Assembly (NCBI GenBank): GCA_017642625.1
Contig: JAGCOQ010000060.1
Coordinates: 1-7,283, forward strand
Origin: Alphaproteobacteria bacterium
GTDB taxonomy: Bacteria > Pseudomonadota > Alphaproteobacteria > Rs-D84
Direction: 5' to 3'
Length of the DNA stretch: 7,283 nt
Shown piece after piece: positions 7,034 through 7,283 of the stretch; within the stretch, counting starts at the first letter, position 1; the number at the start of each line of letters is the position of its first letter. The translations under genes and the position numbers were made by a program. The notes under the pieces are model-generated. The model was not told the origin of the DNA and did not search any database. It saw only the letters and a program-made list of their open reading frames with translations.

Positions 7034-7059
7034 AAAAAAAATCATATTTTTAAAATATG
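7034..7059 (+). promoter_or_regulatory. AT-rich palindrome upstream of hup promoter (UP-like element)
   Basis: A run of eight A residues (7034-7041) leads into a perfect AT-rich palindrome, CATATTTT-T-AAAATATG (7043-7059), ending 3 bp before the hup -35 box. A and T tracts in this place resemble an UP element, which binds the RNA polymerase alpha subunit, and may also bend the DNA. It has no GC stem or T run, so it is not a convincing terminator for the gene before it. Confidence 0.4.
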
Positions 7060-7062
7060 CTC

Positions 7063-7091
7063 TTGACTTGAAAGCCCGATTTCTCTACGAT
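7063..7091 (+). promoter_or_regulatory. Predicted strong sigma-70 promoter of hup
   Basis: TTGACT (7063-7068) and TACGAT (7086-7091) are spaced by exactly 17 bp, with AT-rich tracts just upstream. Transcription would start near 7098, giving a leader of about 114 nt before hup. Confidence 0.7.
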
Positions 7092-7106
7092 TCGGTTAAG
7101 CAGTAC

Positions 7107-7160
7107 AGGCAATGTCCTTGAAATGCTAGGATTTCGGGATCGCTTTCAAAGACATTGCCT
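7107..7160 (+). promoter_or_regulatory. Long hairpin in the hup 5' leader
   Basis: AGGCAATGTC (7107-7116) pairs perfectly with GACATTGCCT (7151-7160). After one C-A mismatch, TTGAAA (7118-7123) pairs with TTTCAA (7144-7149), a stem of 16 pairs. The 20-nt apical part can form a further GAT/ATC step around TTCGGG. No U tract follows, so it is not an intrinsic terminator. It lies within the predicted hup transcript, starting about 10 nt from its 5' end. It could stabilise the mRNA, be an RNase III site, or bind a regulator; none of these is shown by the sequence. Confidence 0.6.
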
Positions 7161-7177
7161 ATTATCTGCGGGACACA

Positions 7178-7205
7178 CCTTAATTAAATATTTAATGAAA
7201 AGGAG
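7178..7205 (+). promoter_or_regulatory. hup ribosome binding site with possible sequestering hairpin
   Basis: The strong Shine-Dalgarno sequence AGGAG (7201-7205) lies 6 nt before the hup ATG. Just upstream is the perfect palindrome ATTAAATATTTAAT (7183-7196), and CCTT (7178-7181) can pair with AAGG (7200-7203) at its base. The fold is AT-rich and weak, so it may be heat-sensitive or irrelevant. Confidence 0.35.
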
Positions 7206-7211
7206 AAACAC

Positions 7212-7283
7212 ATGAACAAAGCACAATTGATTGAAGCAATTGCAAACGAAATCAACGTTACAAAAGCTACAGCAGCTGCAAGC
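7212..7283 (+). CDS. hup: HU-family nucleoid DNA-binding protein, N-terminal part (3' end outside window)
   Basis: The first 24 codons read MNKAQLIEAIANEINVTKAT and so on, matching the N-terminal helices of HU (compare MNK-xLI-xA-xA-xxxx-VTK in known family members). HU is a small, abundant dimer of about 90 residues that bends and compacts DNA. The ATG has a strong AGGAG site 6 nt upstream and a strong promoter about 120 bp upstream, as expected for a highly expressed gene. IHF belongs to the same superfamily, but the MNK-xLI start favours HU. The window ends before the beta-arm, so DNA-binding residues cannot be checked. Confidence 0.9.
   Translation, partial: MNKAQLIEAIANEINVTKATAAAS

Noticed and set aside
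7043..7059. AT palindrome as the terminator of the 159-residue gene.
   Set aside because: The stem has only A/T pairs apart from its ends and no T run follows; its place just before the hup -35 box fits an upstream promoter element better.
1..7283. Search for tRNA, rRNA, CRISPR repeats, insertion sequences or phage genes.
   Set aside because: No cloverleaf, regular repeat array, transposase or phage-like protein was found by eye; the window looks like stable core chromosome.

Overview
The window reads as chromosomal housekeeping DNA from a bacterium, most likely an alphaproteobacterium with a compact genome. The basis is the look of the PolA, RNase J, AlaRS and HU proteins, the TTGAC-type promoters and the very short gaps between genes. 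That assignment is inference; there is no rRNA or other firm taxonomic marker. No transposon, prophage, CRISPR array, tRNA or rRNA was seen.

Layout, left to right. Positions 3-1469 (+) hold the C-terminal half of DNA polymerase I (polA), cut by the window edge. A bidirectional hairpin terminator separates it from a convergent RNase J gene (1495-3315, -). RNase J has its own promoter and a leader of about 165 nt that can fold strongly and carries a coding-like short frame. Divergent from it is an unrecognised two-helix membrane protein gene (3599-4309, +). That gene shares a second bidirectional terminator with a convergent alaS (4345-6423 or 6435, -). The alaS protein stops right after the editing domain and lacks the usual C-terminal C-Ala domain. 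A 7-bp dyad whose arms supply both -35 boxes joins alaS to a divergent unrecognised small membrane protein gene (6539-7018, +). The window ends with a strong promoter, a leader containing a long hairpin, and the first 24 codons of an HU-type nucleoid protein gene (hup, from 7212).

Almost every gene appears to be its own transcription unit: the first five alternate in direction, convergent pairs share a terminator, and divergent pairs have back-to-back promoters. PolA, RNase J, AlaRS and HU serve DNA repair and replication, RNA decay, translation and nucleoid structure; nothing suggests one shared pathway. No clear new multi-gene system is visible. The points most worth following are a Glu-to-Gln change at the steric-gate position of PolA motif A, the C-Ala-less AlaRS, the structured leaders of rnj and hup, and the symmetric alaS divergent promoter.
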